Assembly: GCA_022606425.2 (NCBI GenBank)
Contig: JAHDVF020001054.1
Coordinates: forward strand, 496,001 to 560,000
Reading direction: 5' to 3'
Length of the DNA: 64,000 nt
Origin: Lepidostoma basale
Lineage: Eukaryota; Arthropoda; Insecta; Trichoptera; Lepidostomatidae
Of this stretch, positions 58,401-64,000 are shown piece by piece; position 1 is the stretch's first letter; every line of letters starts with the position of its first letter. The notes under the pieces are model-generated. The model ran no database searches. It saw nothing but the letters and a program-made list of their open reading frames with translations, and was not told the DNA's origin. The position numbers were made by a program, and so were the translations under genes.

Positions 58401-60737
58401 TAAACGCACTGTCACTAGCCCTATTGCAAACATTCTCCCCGAAATGAAAGGACTATACGAGTATGCATAACAGAATTTCGCTCACCAGCAGGAAGTTCAT
58501 GTTAGTGAAAGTACGTTCAGGGAGCAAATACTATTGACTTTGGAAAGTATCTTGTCTTCCTAATGTCGAACCATCTCTAATGCGTTCCTGGTACTTTGTT
58601 GTATTTTTATAATATTTTACCTGTACTTAATAGATGCCTTAAACATTTTCCTGTTTGTAATGTCTATTGAGTTAATAAACTGATTTGATTTGATTTGATA
58701 TTTGATACTTACAGAAATAATTTGTTGTGATATTGAACGACCCTCTTCAGTCTCTCCTTGATCATTTGCTGTGTGACTCCGTTTATAGGTGCGTTGTGTA
58801 TCTCCCGACAGAGAAGCTGAAGTTGCATGCACACTTGTGCTATAGACAGGCAGAAGAAACAATCCACACTGGATACGGCACACGTTGAAAATATTCCTAA
58901 AACAGAATATGTAAGCTTGAATGAACGAATCTGAATATTCAAGTATGACGTGTTTCGCCCTTCTAACATTTAATAATTACTTAAAAAGGCGAAACATGTC
59001 ATTTTCATAAAATGTAATAAAACTTCTATAAAAGAGACGATTGTTTTGTAATATTATTTATGAAAACAATGAAAAAATATGTTTTAAATAATAATTGCTT
59101 TATGGTACTCGAATTAATTATTGTCATATAGTGGTATTAGTCGCGGTAATGACCAGAAGATGGTAACGAACTGCCGAAACCTCATAAACCTATGTGGTAT
59201 AACACAAAATATAATACATACTATTAAGGATTTTTTAAATTGTTGATTTTTATTTACAATGAAATTAAACCAAGAAATTTTAAATAACAACATTAATATT
59301 GACTACCATCGTGGCCGAGTGATAAGTGCATTGACTGCCACCCCGAAAGTTCCGGGTTCGATTCCCTGCGAGGGCAGCGTGGTCGTCACACTGTCTTTGG
59401 TCTGGTGTAAAATTCACGCGACAATAATATGGCGAAAGAGATTAGCTACCTATCACATGTCACGAGAATCACTATGATAGTTATAATACCCTTACATCGA
59501 TTTGGCTCAAAATAATTATAAATAAAAAATTCAAAATAATATGAATTTTTTTTGTTTATTTAATATAGTATAAATAGATTCGATAACTCCCTAGCATGAT
59601 GATATAAGTCACTGCAATTTATTTTAATAAAATTTCTAGAAAACGAGGCCGAGAATAAAACATATTTTTACAACATTTTGAATGTATACAAATACTTGTA
59701 GACGAATACTGGATTTTACCCATTGCGGGTTATCAATTCAAGGATTAATTGTATCTCAATAGAGACGAATATGCAAATTGGAAACAGAATATGGTGATCG
59801 AGGTGTTTACAGGACTTATGACCTGTCATTGGTTAAGTTAAGCGCATGCTTTATGTAATACAACATTCCCCATTTCACCTTTTCTTATGACCACCACGTC
59901 TGACAAATTTTTGGATGTTGTATATATGTTAATCTGTAACACCGCCCTTTACATGGTAGTTTCAATCTACACACTAGCGCCATCTATGGAGATTGGATTT
60001 TAAGCATTAAACAGAAGATCTTTTTTAATATTTTTAATGGAAATTGATAAGATTTTATGTTTCAATATATTATTAAGAATAAACGGTTAATTTTTATTAT
60101 TAAACAAGGCGTTTGTCACAATGAATGAAAACTTACCAGCATAGCACTGAGAAATGTAGATAATAGCGTAGTTCCAGGAAAATGTTGACCAATCTACGGG
60201 ATACCAGATATAATAAGGCAGCAACATTTCAGTATAACCGTACTTGAAATAGTTTATTAGCATCATAATCAGCGGAAATATATTGTAAACCAGAGACAAC
60301 ACATTTGTGACGATCGAATAAATCAAACAAAATTGTTTTGTCGGTCCCATAGACTGCTGTATAATTTCGTCAATCTCTTCGTTGCCTTTCTCAGGCCAGA
60401 ATTTCCTCAAATCTTCGACAAGTTTCACTACGGAATCTTTCTTCAAAAGAACGATGAAAGATTTCAGAAGGCCGAAGCTGCTCACAAATATACACGGCAT
60501 TATCTCAGCCGCTTTCAGAATCTTCTCATCCGACTGCTCAAACACGAGCTTGAAAAGAAATATACTCTCCCATATTGTTAGCGTAAATAAATGACAAAAA
60601 CCGAACGCGTACATAGCTCTCTGGAACATTTGATGCTTCAGTGAGTGCGAACTCTTTTTCAAATGAATATTACTCAATCCGATTACGCTGAAGGTCTTTT
60701 CGATCACGTTGAACGTATCATCAAAAGTAATCGCCAT
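46430..60737 (-). CDS. odorant receptor OR-C (7tm_6 family), 6 exons, 415 aa
   Basis: Insect odorant receptor on the minus strand, convergent with OR-A/B; predicted odorant-specific channel subunit working with Orco in olfactory neuron membranes, ligand unknown. Exons in gene order: 60737-60137, 58896-58713, 57427-57331, 55189-55088, 49222-49052, 46522-46430. Introns are GT-AG with phases 1, 2, 0, 0, 0, and the joined frame is open to TAA. Predicted membrane segments lie near residues 41-65, 76-98, 134-163, 188-215, in exon 3 (FSLVLLLNLLMSSIMICVLL), exon 4 (LFLSSSMTQVLMMSW) and the C terminus. Landmarks: LPYYIWYPVDWSTFSWNY before TM4, MSWYGNKLIEES across exons 4-5, RYGILMILLRSRRPI in exon 5, SAAWSYFTLLRSVY in exon 6. 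The ATG at 60737 is preferred over an in-frame ATG 33 bp upstream because it gives the usual short cytoplasmic start. It has one more intron than OR-A/B. Introns are repeat-rich; intron 4 alone spans 5.9 kb. Confidence 0.92.
46655..46735. repeat. short perfect hairpin linked to element T
   Basis: TTTTTTGTGAATGTATAC and its inverse GTATACATTCACAAAAAA flank TTATACTT. The same GTGAATGTATAC sequence borders element T copies at 21240 and the T-related end at 27200. Confidence 0.65.
46781..47158 (-). mobile_element. element T, copy 6 (long form), OR-C intron 5
   Basis: Inverse of 3783-4168 with very similar sequence: from TAATGGCGGGGTAGCC through AACCCAACCAATGACAGG to TCTCTATTGAGATAGG. Lies in the last intron of OR-C. 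Confidence 0.8.
47230..47375. mobile_element. fold-back element with hammerhead-like core, OR-C intron 5
   Basis: AAAAAACTTTGTTTAATGTA at the left and TTACATAAAACAAAGTTTTT at the right pair as arms. The core at 47279-47314 lies between them, next to a partial second CTGATGA (47263-47269). Relatives are at 51000-51180 and 52720-52880. Confidence 0.7.
47279..47314 (+). ncRNA. hammerhead-ribozyme-like core
   Basis: CTGATGA (47279-47285), the canonical core sequence; one extra T; perfect 6-bp stem II GTCAAC/GTTGAC around AAAT; GAAAC (47303-47307); ACAGCTGT as a self-complementary stem III; C at 47314. Stem I is only one pair next to the core, then re-forms further out between the element's arms, leaving an internal loop. 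Confidence 0.6.
47400..47640 (-). repeat. LINE 3' end, minus
   Basis: ATTTATTTATTTACTTGAA lead (inverse A-rich tail), then the inverse of a peptide like FRKNNKSQNSLMYKAFKIY, a pattern of RT C-terminal tails. A scrap of the same lead (GTACTTGAAATAGTACACAT) occurs at 10301. Confidence 0.55.
47625..47860 (+). pseudogene. LINE RT tail
   Basis: The plus frame holds ASKSSFLDHTFSVAGPLAWN and SIPVSI. The FxxRTFSVxGPxxWNSLP pattern is a widespread C-terminal signature of LINE reverse transcriptases in animals. Confidence 0.7.
48010..48245 (-). pseudogene. LINE RT C-terminal end
   Basis: Minus strand: WIGHVIRQEGLMHAIMEGM, TNSRGRPRREYLEDLLVDVR and DREEWKRIIEEIAANPSQD then stop. Typical GHxxR and RGRPRxxYLxDL tail motifs; open to its natural end but 5'-truncated. 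A (CT)n run abuts it at 47991-48007. Confidence 0.75.
48443..48633. mobile_element. fold-back element, AATACGAATGAAAACG family
   Basis: AATACGAATGAAAACGTCTG and the inverse of CAGACCATTTTTTCGTATT form the ends; inner CTTCTAGAAAAC blocks also pair. Confidence 0.7.
48660..48866. mobile_element. fold-back element, same family, clearest copy
   Basis: Ends AATTAATACGAATGAAAACG and its inverse CGTTTTCATTCGTATTAATT. Arms continue through TTTTCTAGAAGTTTTATTAT and ATTTTATGGGAAT. The minus strand of the left arm reads TTGATTATGCC...GGTGAAACATGTC: a short stem II (GCC/GGT), GAAAC and ATGTC, so this family may descend from the hammerhead-like design with a decayed CTGANGA. Confidence 0.75.
49300..49705. 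other. unassigned part of OR-C intron 4
   Basis: The plus frame at 49198-49449 overlaps exon 5 antisense and has no family pattern. A small RT-tail scrap (CCTATTTGTGAATGCGGTG ... TTTAATTTTTCAATGCCC) at 49408-49465 resembles the CxCGxxxQTxxHLIFxCP zinc-knuckle region of LINEs; weak. Confidence 0.35.
49709..50059. mobile_element. element T, copy 7: near-perfect fold-back
   Basis: CAAGGATTAATTGTATCTC and its exact inverse are the ends. The arms run about 150 bp (TTTTCTGGGAACAGAAGG, GAGCGATCGCTTCACG, AACAACATTCCCCATTCCG) around a centre of about 55 bp, with hardly a mismatch. The most regular copy in the window, and therefore probably the youngest or kept homogeneous by conversion between arms. 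Confidence 0.9.
50060..50150. repeat. element T companion segment
   Basis: GCAATGGGTGAAATCCAGTA, TCTGTCTACAAGAATTTGTA and TACATTCAAAATGTTG recur inverted at about 59680-59738 and in part at 2240-2300, always beside element T. It is probably part of a larger unit. Confidence 0.55.
50190..50525 (-). pseudogene. GTTA-tailed LINE, minus copy in OR-C intron 4
   Basis: Minus frame 50522-50220: MNKIMKGSIRWFGHIEKMNE, RGRPRKTWHDQINQILNVGH, CMNVEEAREICQERKVWQSI, ending AYPFGETA. Intact through the natural C terminus, then the inverse of the GTTAGTTAG tail. Confidence 0.8.
50676..50975 (+). mobile_element. tRNA-derived SINE with internal insertion
   Basis: GTGACCTTCGTGACCGAGTGGTAAG (A-box region) is separated by about 75 bp of unrelated sequence from TCCCGGGTTCGATTCCCGG (B-box region); the body then continues normally to GCGATTCAACAAAAAAG. 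Confidence 0.75.
51000..51180. repeat. fold-back relic, same family as 47230
   Basis: TTTGTTTTATGTATCACAAT, TTCGCGACATCTGTTTC and CTATGTTGACATCATCAT are the inverse of the 47-kb core region; the pairing partner on the right is damaged (CACCTGTTGATGTAAATAAAGGTTGACGA). Confidence 0.55.
51245..51560 (-). repeat. GTTA-tailed LINE fragment, minus
   Basis: AGGTAGAAATAATGGAATGC, CTCCTCACGGGAGCCGGCC, CGTGTCACGTTTTCCTCGG and CATGTGTCAAATCATCTAAA are inverse versions of the C-terminal blocks, with indels. Confidence 0.6.
51621..51990 (-). mobile_element. element T, copy 8 (long form)
   Basis: Inverse near-duplicate of 26792-27190, from GAGGCGGTAGCCTCTTCGC to CTCTATTGAGATACAATTAA. Confidence 0.8.
51995..52340 (-). 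repeat. LINE RT tail remnant
   Basis: Minus-strand residues RTNYAHRAAMYWICDNN and GDIDVFHLNKRNFNKM resemble the RT C-terminal tail. Partner of 1-335; a scrap also at about 9055-9100. Confidence 0.5.
52720..52880. mobile_element. fold-back element with hammerhead-like core, OR-C intron 4
   Basis: AATAACTTTGTATTTGTATC on the left pairs with GATACAAAAATAAAGTTATT on the right. The core lies between at 52776-52811 (minus). Confidence 0.7.
52776..52811 (-). ncRNA. hammerhead-ribozyme-like core
   Basis: Minus strand from 52811: CTGATGA, one extra T, stem II GTCAAC/GTTGAT (one G-U) around ATAG, GAAAT in place of GAAAC, AGCTGT, C at 52776. Stem I re-forms after an internal loop between GTATCAC and GTGATAC. 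Confidence 0.5.
52910..53245. mobile_element. inverted-repeat element in OR-C intron 4
   Basis: ATGGTTATTATATTTTATGC, CAACTAGCTTCGCTTGGACC and TTTCATCATGGCAGTA on the left match the inverse of the right end (ending TAATAACCAT). A second palindrome, CAAACTTTACATG/CATGTAAAGTTTG, sits near the right end. No transposase frame. Confidence 0.7.
53250..54015. other. unassigned part of OR-C intron 4
   Basis: A ribozyme-like scrap (CCCGAAGATAAAGG ... CTGAAATATGTC) at about 53338-53378. Otherwise AT-rich, nothing supported. Confidence 0.35.
54022..54342 (-). mobile_element. element T, copy 9
   Basis: Right end CTCTATTGAGATACAATAA, with AATGCGATCGCTTAACCC and CCAATGACAGGTCATA inside. The left end has an extra inverted repeat (TTTAGTTCAATC.ACACTAGCG, ATAGATGGCGCTAGTGT) around TTACCTCTAG/CTAACCTCTAG. 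Confidence 0.75.
54590..54770 (-). repeat. LINE RT tail scrap
   Basis: Minus-strand residues LPLVMPVGRAIWTWNS and SDLEIFNASE correspond to the MPVGRAISLLN region of the Jockey/CR1-like family at 21690. Confidence 0.6.
55437..55505. repeat. fold-back scrap, AATACGAATGAAAACG family
   Basis: ATGAAGGAAAACGCCTGTCT, TCTAGGAGTTTTATTATATT and GGAATGACATGTTACGCCC match the left arm at 48660. Its inverse partner region is at about 55905-55980, so the LINE at 55505 may have inserted into it. Confidence 0.6.
55505..55910 (-). repeat. LINE 3' region, minus
   Basis: Same family as 19362-19685, starting with (TTC)n and CCTATTCCCGTCCACTCC; the minus strand encodes the TxIIHRVATLKWQW-like block and upstream residues. 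Flanked on both sides by halves of a fold-back element. Confidence 0.7.
55998..56275 (+). repeat. GTTA-tailed LINE fragment in OR-C intron 3
   Basis: AAGGGTCACTAAGATGGTTT, GGAACGAATG, CATGGCATGACCAAATACAT and CTCTGCCTACACCTCCGGGG match the C-terminal blocks of the copy at 14104. Confidence 0.65.
56395..57005 (-). pseudogene. LINE RT C-terminal region in OR-C intron 3
   Basis: Minus strand: RKWQWIGHTLRRNPACIAQG, ALDWSHMGERES, then TSWDDVWHQSCDRVGWRRFL. WxGHTLRR and the D..W motifs are standard LINE tail features. The upper part (56720-57005) encodes further residues of the same region with stops. (AAGAAG)n-type tail. Confidence 0.7.
57613..57775 (+). mobile_element. element T, copy 10 (left part only)
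   Basis: TTAATTGTATCCCAATAGAG through CATTCCCCATTCCACC, then unrelated sequence. Lies between exons 2 and 3 of OR-C. Confidence 0.7.
58023..58222 (+). mobile_element. tRNA-derived SINE in OR-C intron 2
   Basis: GACGACCTTCATGGCAGAGT, B box GGTTCGATTCCC, CAGTGTGATTTTCACACTGT, a short deletion in the middle, then AGTAATTGGATTCAAGTGAC. Antisense to the host gene. Confidence 0.8.
58490..58700 (+). repeat. LINE 3' end with (TTGAT)n tail, abutting OR-C exon 2
   Basis: GTTCAGGGAGCAAATACTAT, GTCGAACCATCTCTAATGCG, CTGTACTTAATAGATGCCTT and AATAAACTGATTTGATTTG. The tail ends about 12 bp from the splice donor of exon 2 (donor at 58712-58711, minus). Confidence 0.8.
58950..59055. repeat. fold-back scrap, AATACGAATGAAAACG family
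   Basis: AAAAAGGCGAAACATGTCAT, AAAATGTAATAAAACTTCTA and AAAAGAGACGATTGTTTTGT match the right-hand (inverse) arm of 48660. Confidence 0.55.
59299..59512 (+). mobile_element. tRNA-derived SINE in OR-C intron 1
   Basis: CCATCGTGGCCGAGTGATAA, B box GGTTCGATTCCC, AGCGTGGTCGTCACACTGTC, TTAGCTACCTATCACATG and CATCGATTTGGCTC. Same subfamily as 32448. Confidence 0.8.
59680..60023 (+). mobile_element. element T, copy 11, with companion segment
   Basis: Companion segment at 59680-59738 (inverse of 50060-50150), then AAGGATTAATTGTATCTC at 59740 and family blocks through TAGCGCCATCTATGGAGATT. Lies about 115 bp from the 3' splice region side of exon 1 donor of OR-C. Confidence 0.75.
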
Positions 60738-61600
60738 TTTGTTATTAAGTAACAACAATTTAATCAGCAATTACCTTTTAATCCTGTACTAAATAATGGA
60801 TAAATTAATTTCAGATCAAACATTCATTCAAAGAGTAAAATTTCTAATAACAATCAAACTTTTAAATAATGTTGAGATATTATTAATTATATAAACACAA
60901 AATACTGTACAAGCAAAGCAAAGTTTTAAATATATTATTTAGTGAAACAAACTAAAACTTATATATAATCAAATATATTAATTAAATAATGAAACGGGTC
61001 AAATTTCAATTGATTTCAGAGTCGACCCTACTCAAGCAGTTCTGATTGATTTCTCCTCTCTAGTTCTTAAGGGCTCCGACCCAACAATGCAGGTCCGACC
61101 TACCTGATCCACATATATAAGACCTTATTAATTGGAATTATCGAGTAATACGTGATACCGAAACCAATAGAGGGATGAAGAATAATTAAACGGCTGAGGG
61201 ATGCTAAATAATTCACCCTTTAATTTAACATTCCTCCCACCTAGCGTGTCCCCTGTTGTACGTGATTTGTGAATGCGATGTGAATATTTTATTTCCTACA
61301 AAATCAAATAAATTTTCAGTTCAGGTAAAATTTTGCCAACATATGGGCATTTTCTATCCAAATTTTTGCAGCTGTTACCGAAGCTTTTGCTATAATCAAT
61401 TAGGATATTTGCATATTAGGGCTGGCTGGTTACGAATTTTTAATTAAGTTGGAAAATTAGGATAAGATACGAGTAAGATATTAGGAATTCTGAGTTAGTT
61501 AACGGGGTATACTTACTAAACGAGGATAATGTTATAAGATTCTCAATCTCAGCTTTTGTTTGTTTCATATGCCATTTCATTCAATGGTTTACGTTCATTA
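60738..61600. other. region upstream of OR-C, unassigned
   Basis: Should contain the OR-C promoter, but no TATA box at a convincing distance and no motif shared with OR-A/B is seen. A less AT-rich patch (GTCGACCCTACTCAAGCAG, GGGCTCCGACCCAACAATGC) lies at 61020-61115. Confidence 0.4.
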
Positions 61601-61639
61601 AATAAATAAAAATATTATAATTTATGTTGCATTCTATAA

Positions 61640-62115
61640 TAGTTGCAACGGCTCTCTCCTTACCTCGGCTAGCGGAGAGAGCGGAGTTTTTTATTCCCCA
61701 GGTTTTCCTCGCGGGATTCTTTCCGGCTGCTGTCATTCGATTAGGGACGGGTGTAAATAGAAACAAAGGTTATGGAAAAGATGGTTTATTGCAGGAGATT
61801 ATAATAATAAAAATAAATCTTGAGCTAGAGATGTCGTCACTATATACTATTCTACGCTGCCACGGGTCCGTGTAAAACGTGCAGAATTACCACGTGGGAA
61901 AATTACCACGCAAAGCACAAGATGGCGGCCTACTCACGAGATGGACTGGCAGGAAGTGGAGGAGCTCGAGGGAGTGCGTGTCTTTGAAATAAAGCGGCAA
62001 TGCAGTAGTTGGGCAGTCAGGAGGTAGTTGGAAAGAAGGTTCGAAAGGGTACTTTAATGGCGAGCTACAGAGTTAGGCGCGAATACAGAGGCCGAAGAAA
62101 TCGTAATGGTAACAT
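61640..62115. other. unassigned GC-richer block
   Basis: CTCTCCTTACCTCGGCTAGC, GATTCTTTCCGGCTGCTGTC, CTACGCTGCCACGGGTCCGT and GAAGTGGAGGAGCTCGAGGG stand out. The plus frame 61624-61875 is open but unlike any family I know. It might be retroelement LTR or leader sequence; not supported further. Confidence 0.3.
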
Positions 62116-62169
62116 TACATAGTTTAGGCCTTATCAAACATTAACTAATTTGATAATTAAATAAAACCA

Positions 62170-62490
62170 TGTTTTTTTAACCACCTTCACTTTTGTCTTC
62201 ATTTCGACAGTCACCGGTCTCTAACGTCAATTTCCGCAATACAATGGAAATGATAATAAACAAAATAAAAAAAAAGAAGTTTTCATTTATTATTATATTT
62301 TTTTTATATTATTTATTTGGGGTAATACATACATAAAAACACATTGACACAACAATGAAATAAAACGATATCATTAAATTACTAATTCTACTAATGTCTT
62401 TATTTCAACAGCGATTGGTATCGCCAGGCTGGCTGGCATTGACAGACTGGTCCGAAACCGGTTGCTGTCGGAATAAAGAAAATTTTCGTG
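62170..62490. repeat. relics of the 37041-type fold-back element
   Basis: CCTTCACTTTTGTCTTCATT, TCGACAGTCACCGGTCTC at the left and GTCTTTATTTCAACAGCGAT, GCTGGCATTGACAGACTGG, GAAACCGGTTGCTGTCGGAA on the right match the arms of 37041-37305 with substitutions. Confidence 0.65.
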
Positions 62491-62499
62491 ATTTTTCGA

Positions 62500-63170
62500 A
62501 ACTTTGTGTGTATTTGTTCCTATGTCAGTTTGAATAATTTGTTCCTATGTCAATTTGAAAAATTTCTTTGATACAATTTTGAAGTTCTTGCTGGAATTAG
62601 GTACCTAATAAAAGTTCATTTAAAGAACAGTTAGTGACTATTTATAGGAGAACATATTAAAAGTTTTTAATGTATTATATATTAAGAGGAAATAAGCTGG
62701 AATTTGGTTATTTATAACATTCAATTCAAACATATTTGCTTTTAAAATTTCTAATTTCTCTATTTGTTTTTAATTGTTTACAATATGCTGATTTCTTTCA
62801 GAACATCTCCATACACCTTCAGTGCTGTATAGTTTATATAGTTTTCTACTATATTTGCCATCACTTTCTGTAGTAGATTTACATTTGAATAACTTTTTAA
62901 AAACATTGTATTTTCACACCTTTTTTGTACCTTTCACAAACATGTTCCTTTTATATTATAATTTGTTAAGTTATATCATATATTGTATAATATAAGAAAA
63001 CTTTGTGATTTGGTTATTCTTTATAAGAGCAGCCTCAATTTATCTTTCTTCGTTGTCTCATAAGGATGTCCATGCTAGTTACCTTTGATATTCTTTAAGA
63101 ATTTTTGGAAGGTGGGCCCATTGATAATTTTACGAATAAAAATTGTACTATAATATTATAAAATTTATAA
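62500..63170. other. unassigned AT-rich sequence
   Basis: Direct repeat TTTGTTCCTATGTCA.TTTGAA at about 62513-62560. Otherwise nothing is supported. Confidence 0.4.
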
Positions 63171-63174
63171 AATT

Positions 63175-63850
63175 TTAGTTCGTATATTTAGGTAGTATGC
63201 TTACAAGAGATGGGCGAGTGGAGAGGTCAATTGAAAGAAGGGTTGGGGCAGGCAACGAAGTGAATGGTGCATTTAATGGTGCAACGAAGTGAATGGTGAA
63301 TGGTCATCGAAAACAAAAACCTATCCAAAAAAGCTAGAATGGCAGTGCACAATGGTGTTCTTCTACCGACTCTTATGTATGGAAGCGAAGCATGGAACTG
63401 GCAAAAGAAGGATGAAAGTAGAATAAATGTGGTAGAAATGAGATCTCTAAGACGAATGTGTGGAAAATCTGTTTATGATAGAGTGACAAATGCAAGTATA
63501 AAAAGTGAATGTGGTGCGGATGAAAGTGTTATGAACAAAATAAGGAAAGGGTCATTAAGATGGTTTAGACACATGGAAAGAATGAGTGAAGACAGAATGG
63601 TAAAGAAGGTATATGTAAACGGCGTGAACGGAGCTAGAAATAGAGGAAGGCCGAGGAAAACGTGGCACGATCAAATCAATCAAATATTGAATGTCGGTCA
63701 CGTGAGGAGTCGGAAAAATCGACGTGCGTGCATGACAAGATGTATGAATGTAGAGGAAGCGAGAGACGTATGTCAGGACAGAACAGTGTGGCGTTCCATT
63801 CTTTCTGCCTTTCCGGGGAAGACGGCGTGATGGTAAGTTAGTTAGTTTTT
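63175..63850 (+). pseudogene. GTTA-tailed LINE copy, nearly open C-terminal frame
   Basis: Frame 63300-63830: KARMAVHNGVLLPTLMYGSE, VVEMRSLRRMCGKSVYD, SLRWFRHMERMSEDRMVKKV, RGRPRKTWHDQINQILNVGH, CMNVEEARDVCQDRTVWRSI, then a stop and GATGGTAAGTTAGTTAG. The 5' boundary (TTCGTATATTTAGGTAGTAT) matches that of 4170 and 31013. An internal 20-bp repeat (GTGCA.TTAATGGTGCAACGAAGTGAATGGT at about 63260-63300) has disturbed the frame upstream. Confidence 0.8.
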
Positions 63851-64000
63851 TTTTAGTTTAATAATCATTGATTTTCTCAATGCCATCTTCTGAAAGCTAA
63901 TCAATTCAACGTGATTTTTTTTTATATTTTCATTTTTACTTATTTTCATTATTGGAATAAACTTCTACCAAGAAACGTTCAATAACAACATTAATATTAT

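Noticed and set aside
60333..60594. Plus-strand open frames over OR-C exon 1
   Set aside because: Antisense shadows of the receptor coding sequence.
1..64000. CRISPR arrays, bacterial operons or rRNA genes
   Set aside because: Repeats here are dispersed or inverted, not regularly spaced; the coding genes are spliced insect receptors.

Overview
The window looks like a stretch of insect nuclear genome, most probably from a moth or butterfly. It is very AT-rich, carries spliced insect-type odorant receptor (7tm_6) genes with GT-AG introns, and is crowded with insect and lepidopteran-style repeats: RT-tail fragments of several LINE families, a tRNA-derived SINE, mariner, Tigger-like and Helitron elements, and many fold-back elements. 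No bacterial operons, rRNA, CRISPR array or intact tRNA gene were seen. The species call is inference from gene family and repeat types; no database could be searched.

Three host genes can be assembled exon by exon, all odorant receptors with open frames and consensus splice sites. OR-A (about 12.9-22.4 kb, +, 5 exons, 417 aa) and OR-B (about 30.1-38.5 kb, +, 5 exons, 415 aa) are tandem paralogues with matching exon lengths (833/100/105/156 nt plus a short last exon) and similar TATA-containing promoters. OR-C (about 60.7-46.4 kb, -, 6 exons, 415 aa) is a more distant receptor, convergent with the pair. It has an extra intron within what is exon 1 of A and B. Segments upstream of A (about 8.9 and 9.9-10.2 kb) recur in order upstream of B (about 25.4 and 26.5-26.8 kb), so A and B come from an old duplication of a unit of about 16.5 kb.

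Layout: 1-12.8 kb is repeats only, including a frameshifted cecropia-type mariner. 12.8-22.5 kb is OR-A, with introns full of LINE debris and a Tigger-like MITE. 22.5-30 kb is intergenic repeats and the second copy of the duplicated upstream segment. 30-38.6 kb is OR-B, whose introns hold a LINE tail, a SINE, a mariner with nested insertions, an internally deleted Helitron and fold-back elements. 38.6-46.4 kb is intergenic repeats. 46.4-60.8 kb is OR-C with repeat-filled introns. 60.8-64 kb is unassigned sequence, fold-back relics and a LINE tail. Because A and B are paralogues, the intron of A gives natural empty sites that define insertions in B to the base.

The most interesting signal is that many of the otherwise unrelated fold-back elements, and one LINE-like 3' end, share a core that reads as a small hammerhead ribozyme: CTGANGA, one extra base, a stem II hairpin, GAAAC, then a short self-complementary stem III ending in a UH cleavage site. 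Several copies also have a stem I closing exactly on the core. One such element in OR-B carries a 10-bp target duplication with an empty site in OR-A, so it moved as a unit.
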